From contig NZ_JNXI01000022.1 in NCBI RefSeq assembly GCF_000717055.1, positions 72,259-136,258 on the forward strand: a stretch of 64,000 nt of DNA. The letters run 5' to 3'. Source of the DNA: Streptomyces iakyrus (GTDB lineage: Bacteria; Actinomycetota; Actinomycetes; Streptomycetales; Streptomycetaceae). Positions 9,639 through 18,753 of this stretch are shown one piece after another. The notes beneath the pieces were generated by a model. It saw only the letters and a list, made by a program, of their open reading frames with translations. It had not been told where the DNA came from and did not search any database. Position numbers and translations under genes: made by a program. The first letter of the stretch is position 1. The number at the start of each line of letters is the position of its first letter.

Positions 9639-10157
9639 TCAGCCCCTGAAACGCTCCCACAGCCGGGGGTAGCGCTCGGCGAGCAGCGCCTCGTTCTCGA
9701 AGTCGAGCGGCGTGCCCTCCGGCTCCGGGGGCGCCGGCGCGATCTCCAGATCGGGCGCGACCACCCCGGTGAGCTGCTCGTAGGCCTCGTCCGCCGCGTA
9801 GCCGAGCTCTTCGCCGTCGCCGTCGATCTCCTGGTCGAAGTCGTCCAGCAGACCGGCGAGCGCGTCCGGGTCGTGCACGGCGCCCTCGAACACCTCGCGC
9901 CCCTGGCCGATCAGCCAGCACCGGAAGAAGTCGAAGGCGTCGTCGCTCGCCCCGTCGAGCAGCACCCAGGCGGCGCCCCACAGGTCCCAGCGGTAGGCGC
10001 GGTTGTAGCGGGACTCGAAGTGCCGGGCGAAGTCCAGGACCGAGTCCGGGTCCAGCTGGGCGAGCCGGTCCACCAGCAGGTCGGCCTGCTCCTCCGGGTC
10101 GCCTTCGGCGGCCTCCCGGGCCTCGTCCACCAGCTCCCAGAACTCCGTCTCGTCCAT
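9639..10157 (-). CDS. DUF4240 family protein
   Basis: 172 residues, very acidic, beginning MDETEFWELVDEAREAAEG. The sequence matches the DUF4240 pattern (E-x-F-W-x-L-I/V-D-x-A near the start and W-x-L-W-G-A-A-W near residue 60). It is a predicted soluble cytoplasmic protein of unknown function. A GTG directly before the ATG could also be the start. It is convergent with the amidase gene, 17 bp away. Confidence 0.8.
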   Translation of the reverse strand: MDETEFWELVDEAREAAEGDPEEQADLLVDRLAQLDPDSVLDFARHFESRYNRAYRWDLWGAAWVLLDGASDDAFDFFRCWLIGQGREVFEGAVHDPDALAGLLDDFDQEIDGDGEELGYAADEAYEQLTGVVAPDLEIAPAPPEPEGTPLDFENEALLAERYPRLWERFRG

Positions 10158-10213
10158 CACGGGTCAAGCATCGGCCCTGGCGCACAGCGGCGCACCCGGA
10201 GTGCGCGGGATCG

Positions 10214-11200
10214 TTATGCGCCGCGCCCGGGCCGGTAGAGCCGGGCCAGCCGCTCCGCGTCGGCGGCGAACCGCTCGCGCAGACCCGCCGGCTCCAGCAC
10301 CTCCGCCTCCGGGCCCAGCGCCGCCAGCTGGGTGTGCGCGACCTCCTCGGACTCCACCGGCAGGTCCACCGTCACCCAGCCGCCCTCATCCGGGGCGCCC
10401 GCCTCCGCCAGGGCCTCCCGGGCGGTCAGCGCGTCCAGGGCGTACGGCAGTGCTCGCACGCCGCCGGGGGACAGCCGCACCACGACCCGGGTCTTCAGGA
10501 TGGACCGGGCGAACTGCTCCGACCGCTCCTCCCAGAAGGCGGGCAGGTCGAAGTCCGGTTCCCGCTCGAAGCGCTCACCGTCCGCGTCCACCGCCGTGAA
10601 CCGGTCGATGCGGTACACCCGGAAGGACCCGCCCCCGGCCACCCGCGCACACAGGTACCAGACACCCGCCTTCAGCACGAGCCCGTACGGCTCCAGCTCC
10701 CGGACGACCTCGTCCTCCCCGCGCCGGTAGCGGGCGCCGATCCGCCGGTCGTCCCACACCGCGTCGGCGACGGCGGGCAGCAGGGCCGGCGTCTTCGGCT
10801 CCTTGAACCAGTTCGGCGCGTCCAGATGGAACCGCTGGGCGGCCGTCCTGGAAGCGTCCCTGAGGGACGGCAGCAGCGCCGCCGACACCTTCAGCCGGGC
10901 CGCCGAGGCCGCGTCCTCCAGGCCCATCTCCCGCAGCGCCCCCGGCACCCCGGACAGGAACAGCGCCTCGGCCTCACCGCGGTGCAGCCCGGTCAGCCGC
11001 GTCCGGTACCCGCCGACCAGCCGGTACCCGCCGGCCCGCCCCCGGTCCGCGTACACCGGCACGCCCGCCTCCGACAGCGCCTGGGCGTCCCGGGTGACCG
11101 TCCGCTCCGACACTTCCAGCTCCCGGGCGAGTTCGGCGGCGGTCATGGAGGGGCGGGACTGGAGGAGCAGCACCATCTTGATCAGCCGGGCAGCACGCAT
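10214..11200 (-). CDS. YafY-type HTH/WYL-domain transcriptional regulator
   Basis: 328 residues. The N-terminus (about 15-60) is a DeoR/HTH_11 winged helix with SMTAAELARELEVSERTVTRD. The middle and C-terminal part form a WYL domain, with GLVLKAGVWYLCARVAGG near residue 160 and FRVYRIDRF just after. WYL proteins sense small ligands or nucleic acids and usually repress their own region; the ligand is not predictable. An in-frame GTG six bases upstream (11206) is an alternative start. The gene ends 56 bp before DUF4240 on the same strand, so the two may be co-transcribed. Confidence 0.88.
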   Translation of the reverse strand: MRAARLIKMVLLLQSRPSMTAAELARELEVSERTVTRDAQALSEAGVPVYADRGRAGGYRLVGGYRTRLTGLHRGEAEALFLSGVPGALREMGLEDAASAARLKVSAALLPSLRDASRTAAQRFHLDAPNWFKEPKTPALLPAVADAVWDDRRIGARYRRGEDEVVRELEPYGLVLKAGVWYLCARVAGGGSFRVYRIDRFTAVDADGERFEREPDFDLPAFWEERSEQFARSILKTRVVVRLSPGGVRALPYALDALTAREALAEAGAPDEGGWVTVDLPVESEEVAHTQLAALGPEAEVLEPAGLRERFAADAERLARLYRPGRGA

Positions 11201-11212
11201 GGCCACATCATG

Positions 11213-11244
11213 CAGCAGGCCCCCGCCGGAGCGGGGGCCTGCTG
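11213..11244 (-). terminator. hairpin terminator downstream of aceE
   Basis: A perfect 14-bp stem (CAGCAGGCCCCCGC at 11213-11226 and its complement at 11231-11244) with a CGGA loop lies immediately after the aceE stop. It separates the aceE transcript from the WYL-regulator gene that follows on the same strand. Confidence 0.85.
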
Positions 11245-11254
11245 GTCAGGGTCC

Positions 11255-13957
11255 TTACAGACCGTACTTCTCGCGCGCTTCCTTCACGGACGCCGCCTTG
11301 ACCTCGCCGCGCCCGGCGAGCTGGGCCAGGGCCGCGACGACGATCGACTCGGCGTCGACACCGAAGTGGCGGCGGGCCGCCTCACGGGTGTCCGACAGGC
11401 CGAAGCCGTCGGCGCCCAGCGAGGACCAGTCCTGCTCGACCCACTGCGCGATCTGGTCCGGGACCTGGCGCATGTAGTCGGAGACCGCCAGCACCGGGCC
11501 CTCGGCACCCTGGAGCGCCTGCCGGACGAACGGCACCCGCTCCTCGCCGCGCAGCAGCGCCTCGTCCGCCTCCAGGGCGTCCCGGCGCAGCTCGCTCCAG
11601 GACGTCGCCGACCACACGTCGGCCGCCACGCCCCACTCCTCGGCGAGCAGCCGCTGCGCCTTGAGCGCCCAGTGGATGGCCGTGCCGGAGCCGAGCAGCT
11701 GGATGCGCGGGGCGTTCGCCGGGGGCGTGATACCCGCCGACTCCGCCGTGTTGAAGCGGTAGAGGCCCTTGACGATGCCCTCGTCGATGCCGTCGACGGA
11801 CGGCTTCGCGGGCTGCGGCAGCGGCTCGTTGTAGACCGTCAGGTAGTAGAAGACGTTCTGGTCCTCACCCGGGGCGGCCTCGCCGTACATCCGGCGCAGA
11901 CCTTCCTTGACGATCGTCGCGACCTCGTAGGCGAACGCCGGGTCGTACGACAGTGCCGCCGGGTTCGTCGCCGCGATCACGGGGGAGTGGCCGTCGGCGT
12001 GCTGCAGGCCCTCGCCCGTCAGCGTCGTGCGGCCGGCCGTGGCGCCGACGAGGAAGCCGCGGCCGAGCTGGTCGCCGAGCTGCCACATCTGGTCGGCCGT
12101 GCGCTGCCAGCCGAACATCGAGTAGAAGATGTAGAACGGGATCATCGCCTCGCCGTGCGTCGCGTACGACGTCGAAGCGGCGATGAAGTCGGCCATCGAA
12201 CCGGCCTCGGTGATCCCCTCGTTGAGGATCTGGCCGTTCTGGGCCTCCTTGTAGTACATCAGCTGGTCGCGGTCGACCGGCTCGTACGTCTGGCCCTTGG
12301 GCGAGTAGATGCCGAGCGACGGGAACAGCGACTCCATGCCGAAGGTGCGCGCCTCGTCCGGGACGATCGGCACCCAGCGCTTGCCCGTCTCCTTGTCGCG
12401 GACCAGGTCCTTCACCAGGCGGACGAACGCCATGGTGGTGGCCACGTTCTGCGAGCCGGAGCCCTTGTCGAAGGACGCGAACGCCTTGTCCGCCGGGGCG
12501 GGCAGCGGCGCGACCGGGTGGACGCGGCGGGCCGGGGCCGGACCGCCGAGGGCGGCACGCCGCTCCTGGAGGTAGCGGACCTCGGGGGAGTCGGCGCCGG
12601 GGTGGCCGTAGGGAACCACGCCGTCGACGAAGTCGCTGTCCTTGATGGGCAGCTCCAGCAGGTCGCGCATGTTCTTGAACTCGTCCACCGAGAGCTTCTT
12701 CATCTGGTGGTTGGCGTTCTTCGACGCGAAGCCCTCGCCGAGGGTGTGGCCCTTGACCGTCTGGGCCAGGATCACGGTCGGCGCGCCCTTGTGCTCGACG
12801 GCCGCCTGGTACGCGGCGAAGACCTTGCGGGCCTCGTGACCACCGCGCGAGAGGTGGAAGCACTCCAGGATCTTGTCGTCGCTCAGCAGCTTCGCCATCT
12901 CCACGAGCGCCGGGTCGCCGCCGAAGAAGTCCTGGCGGATGTAGGCCGCGTCGCGGGTCTGGTACGTCTGGATCTGCGCGTCGGGCACCTGGCGCAGGCG
13001 GCGTACGAGCGCGCCCGTGGTGTCGAGCCGGAACAGCTCGTCCCAGGCCGTGCCCCAGAGCGTCTTGACGACGTTCCAGCCGGCACCGCGGAACTGGGCC
13101 TCCAGCTCCTGCACGATCTTGAAGTTGGCGCGGACCGGGCCGTCGAGGCGCTGGAGGTTGCAGTTGATGACGAACGTGAGGTTGTCGAGCTCCTCACGGG
13201 CCGCCAGCGCGAGGGCCGCCGTCGACTCGGGCTCGTCCATCTCGCCGTCGCCGAGGAACGCCCACACGTGCGAGGCGGAGGTGTCCTTGATGCCGCGGTT
13301 GGCCAGGTAGCGGTTGAAGCGGGCCTGGTAGATCGCCGACAGCGGGCCGAGGCCCATGGAGACCGTCGGGAACTCCCACAGCCAGGGCAGCCGGCGCGGG
13401 TGCGGGTAGGAGGGCAGGCCGTTGCCGCCCGCCTCCCGGCGGAAGTTGTCGAGCTGCTCCTCGTTCAGCCGGCCGTCGAGGAACGCGCGGGCGTAGATGC
13501 CGGGGGAGGCGTGGCCCTGGATGTAGAGCTGGTCGCCGGAGCCGTCCTGCTCTTTGCCCTTGAAGAAGTGGTTGAAGCCCGTCTCGTACAGCCAGGCGGC
13601 GGAGGCGAAGGTGGCGATGTGGCCGCCCACGCCGTACTTGCTGCCCCGGGTCACCATCGCGGCCGCGTTCCAGCGGTTCCACGCGGTGATCCGCTGCTCC
13701 AACGCCTCGTCACCGGGCACGGCCGGCTCGGCGGAGGTCGGGATGGAGTTGACGTAGTCGGTTTCGAGGAGCTTCGGCAGCGCGATGCCGGCGCCCTCGG
13801 CGCGCTCCAGCGTGCGGCGCATCAGGTATGCGGCACGGTGCGGCCCGGCAGCCTTGGTGACCGCGTCCAGGGAGGCCTGCCATTCGGCGGTCTCCTCCGG
13901 GTCCCGGTCGGGGAGCTGGTCGAGCTCGCTCGGCTGGATGGCGTTGGGGTCGGTCAT
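11255..13957 (-). CDS. aceE: pyruvate dehydrogenase E1 component, homodimeric AceE type
   Basis: A 900-residue thiamine-diphosphate enzyme that decarboxylates pyruvate and passes the acetyl group to the lipoyl domain of E2. The thiamine-binding motif is visible as GDGEMDEPE followed about 25 residues later by NCN. The full three-domain transketolase-like length matches E. coli AceE, the type used by actinobacteria. The ATG at 13957 is preceded by a GGAAGGCGG-type binding site; the frame is open for 12 more codons upstream. A GntR gene lies upstream on the same strand, with a near-ideal operator-like palindrome (14077-14093) between them. Its E2 and E3 partners are encoded at 15.2 and 17.1 kb. 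Confidence 0.97.
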   Translation of the reverse strand: MTDPNAIQPSELDQLPDRDPEETAEWQASLDAVTKAAGPHRAAYLMRRTLERAEGAGIALPKLLETDYVNSIPTSAEPAVPGDEALEQRITAWNRWNAAAMVTRGSKYGVGGHIATFASAAWLYETGFNHFFKGKEQDGSGDQLYIQGHASPGIYARAFLDGRLNEEQLDNFRREAGGNGLPSYPHPRRLPWLWEFPTVSMGLGPLSAIYQARFNRYLANRGIKDTSASHVWAFLGDGEMDEPESTAALALAAREELDNLTFVINCNLQRLDGPVRANFKIVQELEAQFRGAGWNVVKTLWGTAWDELFRLDTTGALVRRLRQVPDAQIQTYQTRDAAYIRQDFFGGDPALVEMAKLLSDDKILECFHLSRGGHEARKVFAAYQAAVEHKGAPTVILAQTVKGHTLGEGFASKNANHQMKKLSVDEFKNMRDLLELPIKDSDFVDGVVPYGHPGADSPEVRYLQERRAALGGPAPARRVHPVAPLPAPADKAFASFDKGSGSQNVATTMAFVRLVKDLVRDKETGKRWVPIVPDEARTFGMESLFPSLGIYSPKGQTYEPVDRDQLMYYKEAQNGQILNEGITEAGSMADFIAASTSYATHGEAMIPFYIFYSMFGWQRTADQMWQLGDQLGRGFLVGATAGRTTLTGEGLQHADGHSPVIAATNPAALSYDPAFAYEVATIVKEGLRRMYGEAAPGEDQNVFYYLTVYNEPLPQPAKPSVDGIDEGIVKGLYRFNTAESAGITPPANAPRIQLLGSGTAIHWALKAQRLLAEEWGVAADVWSATSWSELRRDALEADEALLRGEERVPFVRQALQGAEGPVLAVSDYMRQVPDQIAQWVEQDWSSLGADGFGLSDTREAARRHFGVDAESIVVAALAQLAGRGEVKAASVKEAREKYGL

Positions 13958-14076
13958 GTCGCCGCCTTCCTCAGTCGAAGGGGGTTCCCTCACGTAAGGG
14001 GATCGGGGGTGCCCTTTGTCTTTGGCAGGACAGGGCGTGAGGCTCTGGTGGAAGCCCGTCGGCGACTGTAACCCGC

Positions 14077-14093
14077 TGATCGATGATCGATCA
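14077..14093 (-). promoter_or_regulatory. 17-bp palindrome in the aceE upstream region
   Basis: TGATCGAT and ATCGATCA flank a single G, giving a perfect 8-bp-arm inverted repeat 120 bp upstream of the aceE start. The AT-rich character stands out in this GC-rich region. It is a candidate operator, most simply for the adjacent GntR-family protein, but no experiment links them. Confidence 0.5.
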
Positions 14094-14224
14094 AAGGGTT
14101 GAGGGGCAAAACCTCTTGATCACGAGAAAGTAGGCACGGGGTGCCTTGGGCGGTGGCACGCGGTGACGGGTTGGTGAGCGGTTTTCGCAGGTCGGAGGCG
14201 TATGAGCGAGGGTGCGCTCGGGTG

Positions 14225-14848
14225 TCACGCCCGGGGCGCGCAGCCCAGCACATGGGCCTTCACGAGCTCGGCGATGCGCGGGTCGCGGCGCTTGAACGCG
14301 GCGACGAGCTCCTCGTGCTCCTCCGCGTACGACTGCTGCTGGGTGCCCAGCCAGCGGATCGACAGGGCCGTGAACACCTCGATGCCGAGGCCTTCCCAGG
14401 TGTGCAGCAGGACGGAATTGCCCGCGGCGCGCACGAGTTCGCGGTGGAAGGCGACGGTGTGGCGGACCTGGGCCGTGCCGTCGGAGACGCGGTCGGCCTC
14501 GTACAGAGCGCTGACGTGGGGCTCCAGAGCCGAGCAGTCCTCCGCGAGGCCCTGCGCGGCCAGCTCGGCGGCGATGGCCTCCAGACCGGCCCGGACCGGG
14601 TAGCTCTCCTCCAGGTCGGCGGCCGTCAGATTCCGCACGCGCACGCCCTTGTTCGGAGCGGACTCGATCAGGCGCAGCGACTCCAGCTCGCGCAGGGCCT
14701 CACGGACCGGGGTCTGGCTGACCTCCAGCTCGGTGGCGATCCGGCGCTCGACGATCCGCTCGCCCGGCTGCCAGCGTCCGCTGATGATCCCCTCCAGGAT
14801 GTGCTCGCGGATCTGCTCGCGGAGCGAGTGGATGACGGGCGCGGTCAT
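14225..14848 (-). CDS. GntR-family transcriptional regulator (FadR/FCD subgroup)
   Basis: 207 residues. The N-terminal winged helix (about residues 8-75) includes GRWQPGERIVERRIATEL and SQTPVREALRELESLRLI, the GntR signature. The C-terminal FCD domain shows the metal/ligand-binding Asp/His pattern: an E-x3-P-V-R-A-G-L-E-A core and the histidines in RHTVAFHRELV. FCD regulators sense small carboxylates or acyl compounds. It lies immediately upstream of aceE on the same strand with a 267-bp gap, so regulation of pyruvate dehydrogenase by a metabolite is a reasonable inference, as with PdhR in E. coli. Confidence 0.88.
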   Translation of the reverse strand: MTAPVIHSLREQIREHILEGIISGRWQPGERIVERRIATELEVSQTPVREALRELESLRLIESAPNKGVRVRNLTAADLEESYPVRAGLEAIAAELAAQGLAEDCSALEPHVSALYEADRVSDGTAQVRHTVAFHRELVRAAGNSVLLHTWEGLGIEVFTALSIRWLGTQQQSYAEEHEELVAAFKRRDPRIAELVKAHVLGCAPRA

Positions 14849-14999
14849 GAGGGCTCCTCAGTCGGGATTGACGTTTAGACAATACGGCCAGGACGCGTCG
14901 CCGGGTGAGCCGACGGGGGTGCTTTTGCGCAGGTGAGATCAGGCTTACACGGGGTGGGGTCTGAGGTGCCCAAAGAGCTCGGTGCGTGGGGTTGTCGGG

Positions 15000-15118
15000 C
15001 GGGTGCGGGTTGTGAGGGGCTCTTCGCGCAGTTCCCCGCGCCCCTGAGGTACGTGCAGCAGGCCCACCTCGGGGGCGCGGGGAACTGCGCGATCAGCACA
15101 CGGCCACCCGCACCCGCC
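15000..15118. repeat. inverted pair of dispersed repeats (copies b and c)
   Basis: The 21-base core TCGCGCAGTTCCCCGCGCCCC at 15024-15044 is in reverse orientation, and GGGGCGCGGGGAACTGCGCG at 15072-15091 in forward orientation. They face each other across about 27 bases. The outer flanks (GGGTGCGGGTTGT and ACCCGCACCCG) are also complementary, so the pair could form one long cruciform. It occupies most of the 375-bp gap between gntR and sucB together with the terminator at 15158. Confidence 0.8.
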
Positions 15119-15157
15119 CGACGACAGATCCGACCGAGCTCTCAAGCGCCCCAAAAA

Positions 15158-15198
15158 GCCGTGGCCCCGTCCGGAGAAGTTCCGGACGGGGCCACGGC
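15158..15198 (-). terminator. strong hairpin terminator downstream of sucB
   Basis: A perfect 18-bp stem (GCCGTGGCCCCGTCCGGA at 15158-15175, complement at 15181-15198) with a 5-base loop starts 25 bp after the sucB stop on the minus strand. It should end the sucB transcript. Confidence 0.9.
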
Positions 15199-15223
15199 CG
15201 CGGGCTCAAAACCCTGGTGTTGC

Positions 15224-17020
15224 CTACAGGCCGAGCTCGACCTCGAACTCGCCTGCCTCCAGGATGGCCTTGACCGCCGTCAGGTAACGGGCGGCGTCGG
15301 CGCCGTCCACCAGACGGTGGTCGTAGGACAGGGTCAGGTACGTCATGTCGCGGACGCCGATGACCGTACCCTCCTCCGTCTCGATGACGGCGGGGCGCTT
15401 GACCGTCGCGCCGATCCCGAGGATCGCGACCTGGCCCGGCGGCACGATGATCGTGTCGAAGAGCGCGCCGCGCGACCCGGTGTTGGAAATGGTGAAGGTC
15501 GCGCCGGACAGCTCGTCCGGGGTGATCTTGTTGGCGCGGACCTTGCCCGCCAGGTCGGCCGTGGCCTTGGCGATACCGGCGAGGTTGAGGTCACCGGCGT
15601 TCTTGATGACCGGGGTCATCAGGCCCTTCTCGGAGTCCACCGCGATACCGATGTTCTCGGTGTCGAAGTAGGTGATGGTCCCCTCGGCCTCGTTGATCTT
15701 GGCGTTGATCGGCGCGTGCGCCTTCAGCGCCTGGGCCGCGGCCTTGACGAAGAACGGCATCGGGGAGAGCTTGACGCCCTCACGCGACGCGAACGCGTCC
15801 TTGGCACGGGCACGCAGCTTCATGAGACGCGTGACGTCGACCTCGACGACCGAGGACAGCTGGGCCTGCTCGTGCAGGGCCTTGACCATGTTGTCGCCGA
15901 TGACCTTGCGGATCCGCGGCATCTTGACGGTCTGGCCGCGCAGCGGGGACGCCTCCAGCACCGGGGCCTTCTTCGAGGCAGCCGGAGCGGCCGCGGCCGG
16001 AGCCGGGGCGGCGGTGGCGGCCTTCGCGGCCTCGGCGGCGGCGACGACGTCCTGCTTGCGGATACGGCCGCCGACGCCGGTGCCCTTGACGGTCGCCAGG
16101 TCGACGCCCTGCTCGGCGGCGAGCTTGCGCACCAGCGGGGTGACGTAGGCGCCGTCGTCGGCCGGCTTGGCGGCGGCCGGAGCGGCCGGGGCCTGGGCCG
16201 GAGCCGGGGCGGGAGCAGGAGCGGCCGGGGCCGGCTCGGGAGCCGGGGTGACCTGCTGCTGCGGGGCCGGGGCCGACGGGGCCTGCGGGGCCGGGGCGGG
16301 CTGCGCCGGGGCCGGAGCCGTGGGCTCGGGCTGGGCCGGGGCGGCCGGGGCCTCCTGCGCCGGGGCCTCCTGAGCCGGGGCGGCGGCCGGAGCCGCACCC
16401 GCCTCGCCGATGACGGCGAGCTTGGCGCCGACCTCGGCGGTCTCGTCCTCGCCGACCACGATCTCCAGCAGCGTGCCGGAGGTGGGGGCGGGGATCTCGG
16501 TGTCGACCTTGTCCGTCGACACCTCCAGCAGCGGCTCGTCGGCCTCGACGGTGTCACCGACCGACTTCAGCCAGCGGGTGACGGTGCCCTCGGTGACGGA
16601 CTCGCCGAGCGCGGGCAGGACGACGTCCGTGCCCTCGGCGGAGCCGCCGCCGGTGGCGGCGTCGGCGGTGGGAGCGGGCGCCGGGGCGGCCTGCTCGGTG
16701 GACGGGGCGGCCGGAGCCGGCTCGGGGGCCGGCTCGGCGACCTGCTCCGCGGCGGGGGCCGGGGCGGCGGCGGGCGCGCCGCTGCCGTCGTCGATCAGGG
16801 CCAGCTCGGCGCCGACCTCGACCGTCTCGTCCTCGGCGACCTTGATGGAGGCCAGGACACCGGCTGCGGGCGAAGGAATCTCGGTGTCGACCTTGTCGGT
16901 CGACACCTCGAGCAGCGGCTCGTCGGCCTCGACGCGCTCGCCCTCGGCCTTCAGCCAGCGGGTGACAGTGCCCTCGGTGACGCTCTCGCCGAGCGCCGGA
17001 AGGGTTACGGAAACCGCCAT
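15224..17020 (-). CDS. sucB: dihydrolipoamide acyltransferase E2 (two lipoyl domains)
   Basis: A 598-residue acyltransferase core subunit of 2-oxoacid dehydrogenase complexes. It has two N-terminal lipoyl domains, each with a DKVDTEIP lipoylation site (K43 and K171). Ala/Pro-rich flexible linkers follow, then a peripheral-subunit-binding domain near residues 285-320 ([17 protein letters not shown]) and the catalytic domain ending in [16 protein letters not shown] with the active-site H and D. In actinobacteria a single such E2 usually serves both pyruvate and 2-oxoglutarate dehydrogenase, so the sucB label follows custom. AAGGAG precedes the ATG. It lies 63 bp downstream of lpd on the same strand and is probably co-transcribed with it. 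Confidence 0.96.
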   Translation of the reverse strand: MAVSVTLPALGESVTEGTVTRWLKAEGERVEADEPLLEVSTDKVDTEIPSPAAGVLASIKVAEDETVEVGAELALIDDGSGAPAAAPAPAAEQVAEPAPEPAPAAPSTEQAAPAPAPTADAATGGGSAEGTDVVLPALGESVTEGTVTRWLKSVGDTVEADEPLLEVSTDKVDTEIPAPTSGTLLEIVVGEDETAEVGAKLAVIGEAGAAPAAAPAQEAPAQEAPAAPAQPEPTAPAPAQPAPAPQAPSAPAPQQQVTPAPEPAPAAPAPAPAPAQAPAAPAAAKPADDGAYVTPLVRKLAAEQGVDLATVKGTGVGGRIRKQDVVAAAEAAKAATAAPAPAAAAPAASKKAPVLEASPLRGQTVKMPRIRKVIGDNMVKALHEQAQLSSVVEVDVTRLMKLRARAKDAFASREGVKLSPMPFFVKAAAQALKAHAPINAKINEAEGTITYFDTENIGIAVDSEKGLMTPVIKNAGDLNLAGIAKATADLAGKVRANKITPDELSGATFTISNTGSRGALFDTIIVPPGQVAILGIGATVKRPAVIETEEGTVIGVRDMTYLTLSYDHRLVDGADAARYLTAVKAILEAGEFEVELGL

Positions 17021-17083
17021 GGTTTCGGTTGCTCCTTACGGAAAGTGCGGAAGTCTGTGTCGTCGCGTGTGTCGACCGAGGGG

Positions 17084-18472
17084 TCAGTCGTGCGCGTGGA
17101 GGGGCTTGCCGGCCAGGGCCAGGTGGGCCTCGCCGAGCGCCTCGCTCTGGGTCGGGTGGGCGTGGATGAGCTGCGCGACCTCGGCGGGCAGCGCCTCCCA
17201 GTTGTAGATCAGCTGGGCTTCGCCGACCTGCTCGCCCATGCGGTCGCCGACCATGTGGACGCCGACGACGGCACCGTCCTTGACCTGGACGAGCTTGATC
17301 TCGCCCGCGGTGTTCAGGATCTTGCTCCTGCCGTTGCCCGCGAGGTTGTACTTGAGAGCGACGACCTTGTCCGCGCCGTAGATCTCCTTGGCCTTGGCCT
17401 CGGTGATACCGACGGAGGCGACCTCCGGGTGGCAGTACGTCACCCGCGGGACACCGTCGTAGTCGATCGGAACGGTCTTCAGACCGGCCAGGCGCTCCGC
17501 CACCAGGATGCCCTCGGCGAAGCCGACGTGCGCGAGCTGGAGGGTCGGGACGAGGTCACCGACGGCGGAGATGGTCGGCACGTTCGTGCGCATGTACTCG
17601 TCGACCAGGACGTAGCCGCGGTCCATCGCGACGCCCTGCTCCTCGTAGCCCAGGCCCTGGGAGACCGGGCCGCGGCCGATGGCGACCAGCAGGACCTCGG
17701 CCTCGAACTCCTTGCCGTCGGCGAGGGTGACCTTGACGCCGTCCTGGGTGTACTCGGCCTTCTGGAAGAAGGTGCCCAGGTTGAACTTGATGCCGCGCTT
17801 GCGGAACGCGCGCTCCAGGAGCTTGGAGGAGTTCTCGTCCTCGACCGGGACGAGGTGCTTCAGGCCCTCGACGATCGTGACCTCGGTGCCGAAGGACTTC
17901 CAGGCCGAGGCGAACTCGACGCCGATGACACCGCCGCCCAGGATGATCGCGGACTTCGGCACGCGGTCCAGGACGAGGGCGTGGTCGGAGGAGATGATCC
18001 GGTTGCCGTCGATGTCCAGGCCGGGCAGCGACTTCGGCACGGAGCCGGTCGCGAGCAGGATGTGGCGGCCCTCGACGCGGCGGCCGTTCACGTCGACGGA
18101 CGTGGGGGAGGACAGCCGGCCCTCACCCTCGATGTACGTCACCTTCCGGGAGGCCACGAGCCCCTGCAGGCCCTTGTACAGGCCCGCGATCACGCCGTCC
18201 TTGTACTTGTGGACCCCGGCGATGTCGATGCCCTCGAAGGAGGCCTTCACACCGAACTGCTCGCTCTCGCGGGCCTGGTCGGCGATCTCGCCCGCGTGCA
18301 GCAGGGCCTTGGTGGGGATGCATCCCCGGTGCAGGCAGGTGCCGCCGACCTTGTCCTTCTCGATCAGGGCGACGTCCAGGCCCAGCTGCGCCCCGCGCAG
18401 GGCCGCGGCGTAACCACCGCTGCCACCGCCGAGGATCACTAGGTCGAAAACGGTGCTGGCGTCGTTCGCCAC
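17084..18472 (-). CDS. lpd: dihydrolipoyl dehydrogenase E3
   Basis: A 462-residue flavoprotein that reoxidises the dihydrolipoyl group of E2 with NAD+. The FAD-binding motif ILGGGSGGYAAALRGAQ begins at residue 13. The redox-active disulfide is C46/C51 in GGTCLHRGCIPTKALLH, and the C-terminal HPTQSEALGEAH carries the catalytic His-Glu pair. The GTG at 18472 is chosen because GGAGG lies 7 bases upstream and the fold begins right after it; the frame is open further upstream without support. It is the first gene of an lpd-sucB unit; its substrate protein is lipoylated by LipB and LipA encoded at the left of this window. Confidence 0.96.
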   Translation of the reverse strand: MANDASTVFDLVILGGGSGGYAAALRGAQLGLDVALIEKDKVGGTCLHRGCIPTKALLHAGEIADQARESEQFGVKASFEGIDIAGVHKYKDGVIAGLYKGLQGLVASRKVTYIEGEGRLSSPTSVDVNGRRVEGRHILLATGSVPKSLPGLDIDGNRIISSDHALVLDRVPKSAIILGGGVIGVEFASAWKSFGTEVTIVEGLKHLVPVEDENSSKLLERAFRKRGIKFNLGTFFQKAEYTQDGVKVTLADGKEFEAEVLLVAIGRGPVSQGLGYEEQGVAMDRGYVLVDEYMRTNVPTISAVGDLVPTLQLAHVGFAEGILVAERLAGLKTVPIDYDGVPRVTYCHPEVASVGITEAKAKEIYGADKVVALKYNLAGNGRSKILNTAGEIKLVQVKDGAVVGVHMVGDRMGEQVGEAQLIYNWEALPAEVAQLIHAHPTQSEALGEAHLALAGKPLHAHD

Positions 18473-18670
18473 GTCACGTCCTCCATGCATGTGCGCCGTG
18501 AGCCGGTCTTCGGTGACCGGCAGGCGGCTGGTGTCCGGCCGCTCGTTCTTCGGCCCTTCGGTGGGGCCCTGTCCTGCCGAGCCCCATCTTCGCACTTGTC
18601 GACACACAAAGAGACGCCGGGCTGCTGTGTGAGACGCCCCACGTTCAGATGAGCCACGCCCCCGGAAGGG

Positions 18671-18722
18671 GAGGGGGCGCGGGGAACTGCGCGAACAGCC
18701 CCCACGCCCCCGCACCCGCCAC
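18671..18722 (+). repeat. dispersed intergenic repeat, copy d
   Basis: The full 21-base core (GGGGCGCGGGGAACTGCGCG plus A) lies at 18674-18694, followed by an ACAGCC segment and CCCGCACCCGCC. It occupies much of the 281-bp gap between pepA and lpd, just upstream of the lpd promoter region. Confidence 0.8.
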
Positions 18723-18753
18723 ACAACGGGCGAGACCGAGCCGAGAGGCGAAC

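Noticed and set aside
10334..14071. A 1,245-codon open frame on the plus strand, antisense to aceE and the WYL regulator
   Set aside because: It is the usual GC-rich mirror frame: it covers clearly recognisable genes on the other strand, has no domain and no ribosome binding site.
14933..18442. A 1,169-codon plus-strand open frame opposite sucB and lpd
   Set aside because: Same artefact; the translation is low-complexity Gly/Arg/Leu with no family resemblance, and the minus strand has two unmistakable enzymes.
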